From assembly GCF_014648995.1 (NCBI RefSeq), contig NZ_BMSE01000027.1:37534-101533 (forward strand): DNA of 64,000 nt, given 5' to 3'. The notes beneath the pieces are model-generated. The model did no database searches. It had not been told where the DNA came from and saw only the letters and a program-made list of their open reading frames with translations. Position 1 is the stretch's first letter. Each line of letters begins with the position of its first letter. Both the position numbers and the translations under genes were made by a program. Shown here piece after piece: positions 24,546-31,882 of this stretch. This DNA comes from Streptomyces massasporeus. GTDB lineage: Bacteria > Actinomycetota > Actinomycetes > Streptomycetales > Streptomycetaceae.

Positions 24546-25019
24546 GCCGCCCGGAACCGCGACCGTCCCACCCTCCACGAACACCTCGGGAACCTCGTTG
24601 TCCGCCACGACCCGTGACAGCAGGACGGCCAGACGGTCCCGCTCGGCGCCGCTCAGCCCGGACGGCAGTGCCTCCATACGACGGCAGGTCTCGGCGTAGA
24701 ACTTCCCGGCGAGCGCGGCCCCTTCGTCCGTCAGCCCCACCCGCACGGCCCGTCCGTCGCGCGGGTCGGCCTCCCGCCGTACCAGTCCGCGCCGCACCGT
24801 CCGGTCCACCAGCCCGGTCAGGCTCGACTTCGCCAGCCCGAGCGTCTCGCCCAGTTCGCTCATCCCGTACGGCTGGGGCATCAGCACGCACAGCAACTGC
24901 CCCTGCTGCGGCGTCAGTCCGTACGCCCGGCTGGCCTCCGCGTACACACCGTCGACCAGGAACGCCGCGCGCACCAGCGCGGCGACGACCCCCACCTGCC
25001 CGGCTGCCCCGTTCCCCAT
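24534..25019 (-). CDS. MarR-family regulator
   Basis: 161 residues: dimerisation helices then the winged HTH (LTPQQGQLLCVLMPQPYGMSELGETLGLAKSSLTGLVDRTVRRG) and the wing RREADPRDGRAVRVGLTDEG, whose DxR motif is a MarR hallmark. Convergent with the MFS gene, with a 12-bp overlap of 3' ends, so direct control of that gene is uncertain. Confidence 0.9.
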   Translation of the reverse strand: MGNGAAGQVGVVAALVRAAFLVDGVYAEASRAYGLTPQQGQLLCVLMPQPYGMSELGETLGLAKSSLTGLVDRTVRRGLVRREADPRDGRAVRVGLTDEGAALAGKFYAETCRRMEALPSGLSGAERDRLAVLLSRVVADNEVPEVFVEGGTVAVPGGSPS

Positions 25020-25066
25020 CGGGTCAGGGTACCGACCGGTAGGTCCCGGTGCGGGTGTCGCGCGGG

Positions 25067-25744
25067 TCACTCCTCGTCCGGGGCCTCGCCCTCGATGAGC
25101 CGTTCCGCGATGTCGTCGGCCCACTCCTGGGCCCAGCGGCGCAGCCCGGCGACGGACGGCCCGTCGAGGCCCTGCACGGTGAACGCCCTGTCGTCGAGCC
25201 AGTCCGTGCCGGTCAGCCGGGCCTGGAGGTCCGTGAGGTCGAAGGTGTCGGGGGCGTGACGGCGGCCGAGCTCCTCGAGCTCGGGGTGGCTCCAGCGGGC
25301 CGAGGCGGCACGGACGTCGACCAGGTCGCGTGCGAGACCGCGGTCGGCCAGGTCCCGCACCCGGGTGCCGACGAGGTCGTCGAGGGAGAGCGCCGGACCG
25401 AGCTCCGTCTCCACGGCCGGGCGCCACAGCACCTCCTTGTGGAGGGCGACCTCGCACTCCACGCCGCTCGGCGCGTCGGTCACGAGGAACTGGGCGGACA
25501 GCGGCCCGGCCTCCAGGGTCTGCACCAGCCAGCCGCGCCCCACCAGCCCGCTGCGGACCGTGTCCGCGACGGTCTCCAACGCGGCCGGGTGCTCGGTGGC
25601 CAGGTCCACGTCCGGCCCGGTCCGCTCCACCAGCCCGTGCGCCAGCGCCGCGTACCCGCCCGCGAGGACGAGCGAGTAGGCCTCACCCACCGCCAGCAGA
25701 TCACCGAGAAGCCGGCCGGTGGGCTCGGGGACGGGGTCGGGCAT
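25067..25744 (-). CDS. Nucleotidyltransferase (AbiEii-like fold)
   Basis: 225 residues. LVLAGGYAALAHGLVERTGPDVDLAT fits the nucleotidyltransferase GG...(T)xDxD pattern (here GPDVDLAT), followed by an ECEVALHKE acidic segment. Family members include AbiEii-type toxins and house-keeping proteins; no AbiEi antitoxin gene is adjacent, so a toxin role is not supported. ATG 25744 chosen. Confidence 0.72.
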   Translation of the reverse strand: MPDPVPEPTGRLLGDLLAVGEAYSLVLAGGYAALAHGLVERTGPDVDLATEHPAALETVADTVRSGLVGRGWLVQTLEAGPLSAQFLVTDAPSGVECEVALHKEVLWRPAVETELGPALSLDDLVGTRVRDLADRGLARDLVDVRAASARWSHPELEELGRRHAPDTFDLTDLQARLTGTDWLDDRAFTVQGLDGPSVAGLRRWAQEWADDIAERLIEGEAPDEE

Positions 25745-25833
25745 GCCCTGATTATCGCGTGGGGGTGGAGGAGAGCTGGGATGACCGGCCCGGACGGGTG
25801 ACAGGGGATGGGCCGGGGGTGCCGTGTCTGGGG

Positions 25834-25910
25834 GCGCGGAGTACTGCGCGACGGGCCTGCGTGGCGAGGCACCTTCTCGGGGGCGCGGGGAAATGCGCGA
25901 CCAGCCCCCA
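25834..25910. repeat. Two copies of a Streptomyces intergenic repeat
   Basis: 25879-25910 carries GGGGCGCGGGGAAATGCGCG followed by ACCAGCCCC; a diverged copy lies at about 25834-25860. The same element, nearly identical over 29 bp, occurs in the opposite orientation at 36086-36120 inside a coding region. Confidence 0.7.
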
Positions 25911-25928
25911 CCCCGCCGCACCGGACTA

Positions 25929-25976
25929 CGCGCCCACGCGCCCACGCGCCCACGCGCCCACGCGCCCACGCGCCCA
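25929..25976. repeat. Six tandem copies of the octamer CGCGCCCA
   Basis: A perfect microsatellite-like run of six 8-bp units followed by a diverged seventh, immediately before the 3' end of the methyltransferase gene. Probably slippage-prone and non-coding. Confidence 0.85.
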
Positions 25977-25981
25977 CGCTC

Positions 25982-26785
25982 CTACGCCTTCCGCCCCACC
26001 CCGCAGTACGCATCCACGGCGCCGTCACCGAAACCGGCGTCACCAACAGCCTCCGGTCGCCACTCGGGAACCCTCACCACCCCCGGCTCCACCAGCTCCA
26101 GCCCGTCGAAGAACCCGGCGATCTCGGCGACCGGCCGGACGTAGTACGGCACCGCCCCGCTCGCGTTGTACGCCTCCGAGGCGGCGATCATGCCCTCGCT
26201 GGTCGCGGTGCTGTCGCTGATCACCAGGTGACTGCCGGACGGCAGCCCGGCCATGAGCCGCCGCACCAGCTCGCGCGCCTGCTCGTAGTCGGCGACGTGG
26301 CCGAGGGTGTTGAGGATCATCAGGCCGACCGGCCGGGACAGGTCGAGCGTGCCGGCGGCGGCCTTCAGGACGGCCTCGGGGTCGTACAGGTCGGCGTCCA
26401 GGTACGCGGTCCTGCCCTCGCGGGTGCTGGTGAGCAGGGCGTTGGCGTGGGCCAGCACGATGGGGTCGTTGTCGACGTAGACGATCCGGGCGTCGGGAGC
26501 GACGCGCTGGGCGACCTCGTGCGTGTTGTCGGCGGTGGGCAGCCCGGTGCCGACGTCCAGGAACTGGCGCACCCCCTGCTCACCGGCGAGGTAAGCGACG
26601 GCCCGCCCCAGGAACCGGCGGCTCGTGACCGCCACGTCGACGAGGCCCGGGAAGATCGACTTGATCTGGTCGCCGATCTCGCGGTCGACCTCGTAGTTGT
26701 CCTTGCCGCCGACGAAGTAGTTCCAGAAGCGGGCCGAGTGCGGCTTGGAGGTGTCGATGCGGTCGCGCAGGCGGTCGTCGGACAC
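25982..26785 (-). CDS. SAM-dependent methyltransferase (DUF574/Methyltransf_19)
   Basis: 267 residues. The family-specific start KPHSARFWNYFVGGKDNYEVD, the SAM-binding LDVGTGLPTADNTHEVAQ and YVDNDPIVLAHA are all present. This family is greatly expanded in Streptomyces; substrates are mostly unknown. Often found near whiJ-type regulators, but none is adjacent here. Confidence 0.9.
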   Translation of the reverse strand: MSDDRLRDRIDTSKPHSARFWNYFVGGKDNYEVDREIGDQIKSIFPGLVDVAVTSRRFLGRAVAYLAGEQGVRQFLDVGTGLPTADNTHEVAQRVAPDARIVYVDNDPIVLAHANALLTSTREGRTAYLDADLYDPEAVLKAAAGTLDLSRPVGLMILNTLGHVADYEQARELVRRLMAGLPSGSHLVISDSTATSEGMIAASEAYNASGAVPYYVRPVAEIAGFFDGLELVEPGVVRVPEWRPEAVGDAGFGDGAVDAYCGVGRKA

Positions 26786-26915
26786 GGCGGGGCCTCCTGG
26801 GGGGCGGGGAAGGGGGACCGGCTCACCAACCTAGGCGAACTTCCAGGTGAGATAGCCGGGTTGCCCCTCCCGCTGCCGCACCGCCGTGGAGTTTCGGCCA
26901 CGGCCCGCGCGGGCG

Positions 26916-27398
26916 CTACAACCCGCGGGAGGCGACACCCCACTCCGCGCCGCCCTCGTGCCCGCGGCCCTGGGTGGCCAGCCAGAACGCCCACGCCAGG
27001 GACCACAGCAGCAGCCCGGCGGCGATCGGCGTACCGAAGATGATCAGCAGCCCGGCTCCGATGTTGGCTCCGATGCCCCCCGCGGTCAGGATCCGCCACC
27101 CCACACCGGCCATGAGCCCGAGCGCCACCAGCGGCCCGAGCACGCCCCACCAACGCTGGTCCATCGCCCCGCGCAGGGACCGCCGCACGAGCACCACCGC
27201 ACCGCTCACCGCCAGCACCAGCGCGAGCCCCCCGGCGACCGCGGCCACGCCGTCCCCGATGTCCCACGGCTGGAACGCGTAGTCCAGCTCACTGGCCGGC
27301 AGCCCGGCGTAGTTCTGCTGCCCCATCAGCCCCCAGGCGGCCACAGGCACCCCGCCGACGAGCGCGGCCCCGGCCGCCACGATTCCCCGATTCGTCAT
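26916..27398 (-). CDS. Hypothetical four-helix membrane protein
   Basis: 160 residues with four hydrophobic segments and short polar loops; not recognised. ATG 27398 is chosen over upstream codons because the extension is Pro-rich and not hydrophobic. No strong ribosome binding site is visible, so a leaderless transcript is possible. Confidence 0.6.
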   Translation of the reverse strand: MTNRGIVAAGAALVGGVPVAAWGLMGQQNYAGLPASELDYAFQPWDIGDGVAAVAGGLALVLAVSGAVVLVRRSLRGAMDQRWWGVLGPLVALGLMAGVGWRILTAGGIGANIGAGLLIIFGTPIAAGLLLWSLAWAFWLATQGRGHEGGAEWGVASRGL

Positions 27399-27497
27399 AC
27401 GACCAGGATCGGGGGATGGCGGGGGCGGCGTCATGAGCACGCGTACTCAAGTACGACGGACGCCCGGACGTGCGCCCGGCCCCGAGGCTTCCGGCGC

Positions 27498-28061
27498 TCA
27501 CGAGCCGGTCCGGCCAAGGGGCGCTGCCGGGAGGCCGAAGTGCTCGGCGATGATCCGTACGGTGTGGGTGCCGTCCGTGTTGAAGCCTGGCTCGGAGTCG
27601 TAGCGGGTGGTGCGGCCGACGATGCCCTGGTCCAGGAACTGGCGGATGAAGAGGTCGGCCTGGCCGCCGAAGCGGCGGGACTCCCGGCGGGCGCCGACGT
27701 TGAAGAGGGAGACGGCGAAACCGCCGCGGCTGTAGGCGAACTGGTACGGGTGCTCGGCGCAGTGGGGAACCGCGTACCGGTCGCCGCACGCGCACGCGGG
27801 GGTGGAGGCGAGGAAGACCAGGTCGACGTTCTGCTGGTCCCGCACGCGGTCCGTGTACCGGAAGCCGGTGATGTACTGCCCGAGTTGCTGGACGGCGCCC
27901 CCGTCGGGGGTGGTGTCCGGGTGGTGGGTCAGCCAGGCCCAGCCGTTCTCCGTGCCGCAGCCGTCGGCGGGCAGGCCGGCTTCGGCGAAGAAGCCGGTGA
28001 GGTCGGCCAGGGGGATTCCCCGGCAGAACGTGAGGAAGGTGTCCGGGGCGAGCCAGGTCAC
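27498..28061 (-). CDS. DUF6461-like protein, paralogue B
   Basis: 187 residues from GTG 28061, overlapping the upstream paralogue stop by 4 bp (GTGA). It shares with its neighbour an N-terminal TFCRGIPLADL-like motif, a central NGWAWLTHH segment and a C-terminal IIAEHFGLP-type helix. Family assignment to DUF6461 is from memory and tentative; function unknown. The CACGDRYAVPHCAEHP segment adds three Cys absent from paralogue A. Confidence 0.65.
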   Translation of the reverse strand: MTWLAPDTFLTFCRGIPLADLTGFFAEAGLPADGCGTENGWAWLTHHPDTTPDGGAVQQLGQYITGFRYTDRVRDQQNVDLVFLASTPACACGDRYAVPHCAEHPYQFAYSRGGFAVSLFNVGARRESRRFGGQADLFIRQFLDQGIVGRTTRYDSEPGFNTDGTHTVRIIAEHFGLPAAPLGRTGS

Positions 28062-28618
28062 GCGGCCGTCGCCCCCTGCGACAGCGGCGGGGAGGGCAGC
28101 GCGAAGAAGCCGGCGACGGCCCGGACGATGCGGTCGTGGTCCTCGTAGTGGTGGTCGAAGCAGTCGTGCCCGTCCTGCCCCTCCTGCTCGCACTCGGAGC
28201 CGGGCCCGATCAGCTTCGCCTCCAGCAGCTCGGCGGACAGGTAGTCCGGGTTCTCCCCGGGGCGCTGCGTCAGGTCCTCGAAGCTGAAGCAGGTGATCAG
28301 CCGCCCGTCCCGGTAGTACTCGAAGCTCGGCGGGTGCGCTTTCGCGCTGCACGGCTCGGTCACGAACACGACGAGTTCACCGCCGGCCCCCAGCTCCCCG
28401 TACGACACGGGGTCGAAGTCCTCGATCTCGGCGTTGAGCATGTCATGCACCACCCACACCCACCCGTTCCCCTCCCCGCTCACCAACGGCTCCCGCCGCA
28501 GCCCTCGCAGCCCCTCGGCAAGCACGTCGAGCCCCATCCCGCGCGCGAACACGAGATTCACCTCGTCATGCCAACCGAACTCACTGACAGGCATGACTAC
28601 TTGCATCCACTCAGGCAT
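28058..28618 (-). CDS. DUF6461-like protein, paralogue A
   Basis: 186 residues from ATG 28618 (28648 and 28606 are alternatives). VFARGMGLDVL, NGWVWVVHDM, FEYYRDGRLITCFSFED and GENPDYLSAELLEAKLIG are typical of actinomycete immunity-like or contact-associated small proteins of this kind. Almost the same length as paralogue B and translationally coupled to it, so an ancient tandem duplication is likely. An acidic CDSE-like tract (ECEQEGQDGHDCFDHHYEDH) precedes the last helix. Confidence 0.68.
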   Translation of the reverse strand: MPEWMQVVMPVSEFGWHDEVNLVFARGMGLDVLAEGLRGLRREPLVSGEGNGWVWVVHDMLNAEIEDFDPVSYGELGAGGELVVFVTEPCSAKAHPPSFEYYRDGRLITCFSFEDLTQRPGENPDYLSAELLEAKLIGPGSECEQEGQDGHDCFDHHYEDHDRIVRAVAGFFALPSPPLSQGATAA

Positions 28619-28671
28619 GCGCCGAATCGTAGAAGCGGGCACTGACATGCGATGGCCCGGGCGGCCGGGGT

Positions 28672-28706
28672 GGCGCGACGGCAGTGGGGTGCCGTGCCGT
28701 CGCGCC
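28672..28706 (-). terminator. Hairpin after the CE4 deacetylase gene
   Basis: 12-bp perfect stem (28672-28683 with 28695-28706) with an 11-nt loop, seven bases beyond the deacetylase stop on the minus strand. Confidence 0.75.
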
Positions 28707-28712
28707 GGGATC

Positions 28713-29393
28713 TCAGGGGGCCACCGCGCGGCCCGTCTGCGGGGAGATCGTGCCCGCGCACAGGCCTCGGGTTGCCAGGGTCTGGGCGATGCGGGGGACG
28801 GCTGCCAGGGTGTTGGCCGGCCAGTCGTGCATGAGGATGATCTGGCCGTTGGTGAGGCGGGCGACGGACTGGACGATCGCGTCGGTGCTCGCGCCGTTCC
28901 AGTCCTGGGAGTCGACGTGCCAGATGATCTCGGTCAGGCCGTACCGGGCCGCGACCGACTTCACCGTCGCGTTCGTCTCGCCGTACGGCGGTCGGAACAG
29001 TTTCGGTGTGCCGCCTCCCGCGGTGGCGATGGCCTGCTGGGTGCGGGAGATCTCCGAGTCGATCTGCGCCTGGCCCAGCCGGGTCAGGTGCGGATGGGTG
29101 TAGCTGTGGTTGGCGACCCACATGCCGGCCGCCACCTGGGCCCGGACCAGGGACGGGTTGGCGGCCGCGTACTGGCCCTGGTTGAACATGGTGGCCCGCA
29201 GGCCGTTCTGCCGGAGTGCGTCGAGCAGTTTCGTCGTGGTGCCGGACGGGCCGTCGTCGAAGGTGAGTCCGACGTAGCCGGCCCCGCAGGCGGCGGCCCG
29301 GGCCGGGGCGGCCGCCGAGGTCGTGGTGGCCGTGACCGTGAGGGCCGCGGCCGCCGTCGCCGCGAGGACGGTCAGCGCGCGTTTCGCCGTCAC
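28713..29393 (-). CDS. Secreted polysaccharide deacetylase (CE4), probable acetylxylan esterase
   Basis: 226 residues: signal peptide ending near APARA, then a NodB domain with all five motifs, FDDGPS (metal Asp and base Asp), HSYTHPHL (metal His), RPPYG, DSQDW and ILMHD. It removes acetyl groups from a polysaccharide outside the cell. GTG 29393 overlaps the xylanase stop by 4 bp (GTGA), so the two are co-translated and acetylxylan is the likely substrate, as in the known xylanase-AxeA pairing of Streptomyces lividans. No carbohydrate-binding module follows. Confidence 0.9.
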   Translation of the reverse strand: MTAKRALTVLAATAAAALTVTATTTSAAAPARAAACGAGYVGLTFDDGPSGTTTKLLDALRQNGLRATMFNQGQYAAANPSLVRAQVAAGMWVANHSYTHPHLTRLGQAQIDSEISRTQQAIATAGGGTPKLFRPPYGETNATVKSVAARYGLTEIIWHVDSQDWNGASTDAIVQSVARLTNGQIILMHDWPANTLAAVPRIAQTLATRGLCAGTISPQTGRAVAP

Positions 29394-30067
29394 GAGCCCA
29401 CCCTGATGCTGGAGCTGCCGCTGCTCTGGTAACCCTCCGTCGCCATGATCATGTAGTACTTGAAGCTGCCCAGGGGCATCCCGGCCCGGGCCCACGCGTC
29501 GAAGTGGTTGCCGGCCGTGATGGTGCCGCCCGTCCGCTTCGACTGCCGCACGCTCCAGTACTGGTCGAAGGTCTTCGTGCCCTCGACGGACGGGGCGTTG
29601 TACCGCGTCGTCTTGTAGATGTCGTACGTGCCGCCGTCGCTGGTGACCGTGCCCTTGTACGTGCCCGTGGGCCGGTAGGTGCCCCAGTTGTCGACGATGT
29701 AGTACTCGACGAGCGGGTTCGCCGTCCAGCCGTAGAGGGTCAGGTAGGCGTTGCCGGACGGGTTGAACGAGCCCGAGTACGTCACGGTGCGGCGGGCGCC
29801 GGTGCTCCAGCCCTTGCCGGCGACGAAGTTCCCGGTGTTCCGCCAGGACGTGCTGTAACTGCCGCCGGAGGACAGGGTCATGGAGACCGTGCCCGGCGCG
29901 TCCGTCCAGAACGAGTAGTAGTAGCCGTTGTTGGTGCCCGTCTGGTTCGTGGTGACGACGGTGTCGGCGTGGGCGGTGCCCGGCATGGTGAGGGCCGCCG
30001 CCGCGACCAGCAGCATGGTGCAGGTGCTGCTGATGAGCAGCCGGAAACGGCCGGATGACTTCTTCAT
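29390..30067 (-). CDS. Secreted GH11 endo-1,4-beta-xylanase
   Basis: 225 residues: signal peptide to about 35 (ending GTAHA) and a single GH11 beta-jelly roll. The nucleophile Glu is in NPLVEYYIVDNWG and the acid/base Glu in MIMATEGYQSSG. It cleaves internal xylan bonds. There is no linker or CBM, like XlnC rather than XlnB. ATG 30067 has GAGGAGGAAG nine bases upstream. It is the first gene of the two-gene xylan operon. Confidence 0.95.
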   Translation of the reverse strand: MKKSSGRFRLLISSTCTMLLVAAAALTMPGTAHADTVVTTNQTGTNNGYYYSFWTDAPGTVSMTLSSGGSYSTSWRNTGNFVAGKGWSTGARRTVTYSGSFNPSGNAYLTLYGWTANPLVEYYIVDNWGTYRPTGTYKGTVTSDGGTYDIYKTTRYNAPSVEGTKTFDQYWSVRQSKRTGGTITAGNHFDAWARAGMPLGSFKYYMIMATEGYQSSGSSSIRVGS

Positions 30068-30173
30068 GGGGGTGCTTCCTCCTCGTCCTCGTGGGGTGGG
30101 TCGATGGGGGAGCTCTGTCATCCGGGAGTGTTGGCCGGGCCCTGTCAACTGTCAAGAGTTTCGGCGGTCATTG

Positions 30174-30317
30174 CGAAATGTTCGGGATACGACCGGAATC
30201 GGTTGTGATGGATTCCCGCTGTTCAAAGGGTGTTTACGGACTCCGCGAGTTCAAGTTCCTCTCAGTCGCCTGCCCTTCGCGTGCGGAGGGCAGGGTTCCG
30301 TTCCTCGAATGTTTCGA
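30174..30317. promoter_or_regulatory. Two CGAA-N3-TTCG boxes upstream of the xylanase
   Basis: CGAAATGTTCG at 30174-30184 and TCGAATGTTTCGA at 30305-30317. In addition TTTCG (30159-30163) faces CGAAA (30174-30178). They resemble the CGAAA-n-TTTCG inverted repeats known upstream of Streptomyces xylanase genes, bound by a LacI-type repressor. Confidence 0.5.
30270..30293 (-). terminator. Hairpin after the FAD monooxygenase
   Basis: CTGCCCT (30270-30276) pairs with AGGGCAG (30287-30293), extended by two more pairs inside. It lies 40 bp beyond the monooxygenase stop. Confidence 0.55.
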
Positions 30318-30333
30318 CGGGTTTCCGGATGGA

Positions 30334-31587
30334 TCAAGCCGGTACCACGCTGCGGCCCGTCTCGTGGGCGTACAGCGCCGCGCGGTCGTGCAGGGCCGCG
30401 TGGACCGCCATCTGAGCGTCACGGCGGCGCTGGGCGGGGCCGTCCGGGAGGTGCAGGATGCCCGCGTTGCCGCGGGAGCCGCGCTGGACCTCGGCGGTGC
30501 GCGGGATGCGCAGCGCCTCGTAGTGGGCCAGACGCTCGGGGACCGCCCCGGCCGGCCCGTCGGCCAGGCAGGCGGCCAGGTCCATCGCGTCCTCGATCGC
30601 CTGGTTGGCACCCTGCGCCATGAACGGGAGCATGGGGTGGGCCGCGTCGCCGAGCAGCGTGATGCGGTCGGTGGACCAGGTCCGCAGCGGCGGCCGGTCG
30701 TGCAGCGCCCACTGGTGGGTCGTCTCCACGGCCGCGACGATGTCGGCGACCAGGCCCGTCCAGGAGCCGAAGACCGCCCGCAGTTCGTCGGGGTCACCGG
30801 GCCGGGACCAGGACTCGCGGGGCGGCGCGTCGGAGGGCAGCGGCACGGTCGCGGCGTAGCTGAGGTACGTGCCGGACGCGACCGGATAGGCGACGAAGTG
30901 CCCGCCCGGCCCGAGCCACAGCCGTACCAGGCGCTCGCGGGCCTCGGCGGGCAACGCCTCCACGGGAACCAGGCCCCGGTAGATGCCCAGGCCCGAGTAG
31001 ACCGGCTCGTCACGGCGCAGCGTCTCGCGGACCGTGGAGTGGATGCCGTCCGCGCCGACCACCACGTCCGCCTCGCGCACCGAGCCGTCCTCGAAGGAGA
31101 GGCGCACGCCCGCCCCGCCGGGGAGTTCGCGGGCCGCGCTCAGCTTCTGGCCGAGGCCCAGCCGGTCCCGGTCGACCAGGGACAGCAGCGCGTCGTGCAG
31201 ATGCGCCCGGTGGATCGTCAGATACGGCGCCGCGAACATGCGCTCGCAGTCCGTGCCGAGCGGTGTGCGCGCGATGGGCCGCCCGTTCCAGCCGCGTACC
31301 TCCATCGCGTCGATCCGCACCGCGTGCTGCTCCAGCGCCGGGCCGAGGCCGAGGCGCAGCAGCGGGCGGATCGCGTTGGGGGAGAGCTGGACGCCGGCGC
31401 CCACCTCGGCCAGTTCACGGGTCTGTTCGTGGATCACGTACGGCGTGCCGCTCGCGCTCAGCGCGCCGGCCAGGGTCAGTCCGCCGATGCCCGCGCCGAC
31501 GATGGCGACCGTCGGCCGCTCCCCGCCGGCCGGCTCCGCGGTGTTCCCGGGCAGCCGCCGCCCTCCTGTGTCTTCGCCCAACAGCAC
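30334..31587 (-). CDS. FAD-dependent aromatic monooxygenase (salicylate hydroxylase-like)
   Basis: 417 residues, class A flavoprotein monooxygenase. The dinucleotide fold is VAIVGAGIGGLTLAGALSA, the DG motif is VVGADGIHSTVRE and the FAD ribityl-binding GD motif is LLGDAAHPMLPFMAQGANQAIED. Such enzymes hydroxylate phenolic substrates with NAD(P)H and O2. The start at 31587 is a GTG with TGAGG almost touching it; an internal start is possible. The gene is divergent from the ABC exporter and about 3 kb from the RiPP cluster, so a tailoring role there is conceivable but not shown. Confidence 0.88.
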   Translation of the reverse strand: MLLGEDTGGRRLPGNTAEPAGGERPTVAIVGAGIGGLTLAGALSASGTPYVIHEQTRELAEVGAGVQLSPNAIRPLLRLGLGPALEQHAVRIDAMEVRGWNGRPIARTPLGTDCERMFAAPYLTIHRAHLHDALLSLVDRDRLGLGQKLSAARELPGGAGVRLSFEDGSVREADVVVGADGIHSTVRETLRRDEPVYSGLGIYRGLVPVEALPAEARERLVRLWLGPGGHFVAYPVASGTYLSYAATVPLPSDAPPRESWSRPGDPDELRAVFGSWTGLVADIVAAVETTHQWALHDRPPLRTWSTDRITLLGDAAHPMLPFMAQGANQAIEDAMDLAACLADGPAGAVPERLAHYEALRIPRTAEVQRGSRGNAGILHLPDGPAQRRRDAQMAVHAALHDRAALYAHETGRSVVPA

Positions 31588-31745
31588 CTCAGGGACCGCC
31601 TTCCGGGTCTTCGCGCCCCGTCCGCGCTCCGCCGTACCGCGGGCGACGTGGACGCACTGTCATCGGTCGTGTCCCCGAGCATGTGGCGCCCGCCACCGGG
31701 CGGCAACGTCACGCCCCGCCGTGCTGACAACTGTCGCCGCTTGCG

Positions 31746-31757
31746 TGACGGACGTCA
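31746..31757. promoter_or_regulatory. Palindrome TGACG-N2-CGTCA before the ABC exporter
   Basis: Perfect 5-bp arms around GA in the divergent region between the monooxygenase and ABC genes; a shorter GACA-AC-TGTC lies at 31726-31735. Candidate TetR-type operator. Confidence 0.45.
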
Positions 31758-31846
31758 TCGAAACCCCCGTCATGCCTGCTGCCGCACCCCTGCCCGGCCC
31801 TAACTTCCGGAAGGAGAAGACCGGTTACGACACCTGGAGGCACGCG

Positions 31847-31882
31847 GTGACACGCGAACGAGAAGTGGAGCGACCGCGGTGA
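31847..31882 (+). CDS. Possible 11-codon leader ORF coupled to the ABC exporter
   Basis: GTG at 31847 sits six bases after a strong GGAGG (31836-31840), and the frame encodes MTREREVERPR before stopping at TGA 31880-31882, which overlaps the ABC gene's GTG as GTGA. The ABC gene's own site (GTGGAG) is weaker. This looks like a short upstream ORF that couples translation, but it could be chance. Confidence 0.4.
   Translation: MTREREVERPR

Noticed and set aside
25067..25744. AbiE-type toxin-antitoxin system
   Set aside because: Only a nucleotidyltransferase-like protein is present; no AbiEi antitoxin gene lies next to it.
30334..31587. FAD monooxygenase as part of the hybrid cluster
   Set aside because: It is separated by the ABC exporter and YceI genes with several terminators; membership cannot be supported from sequence alone.
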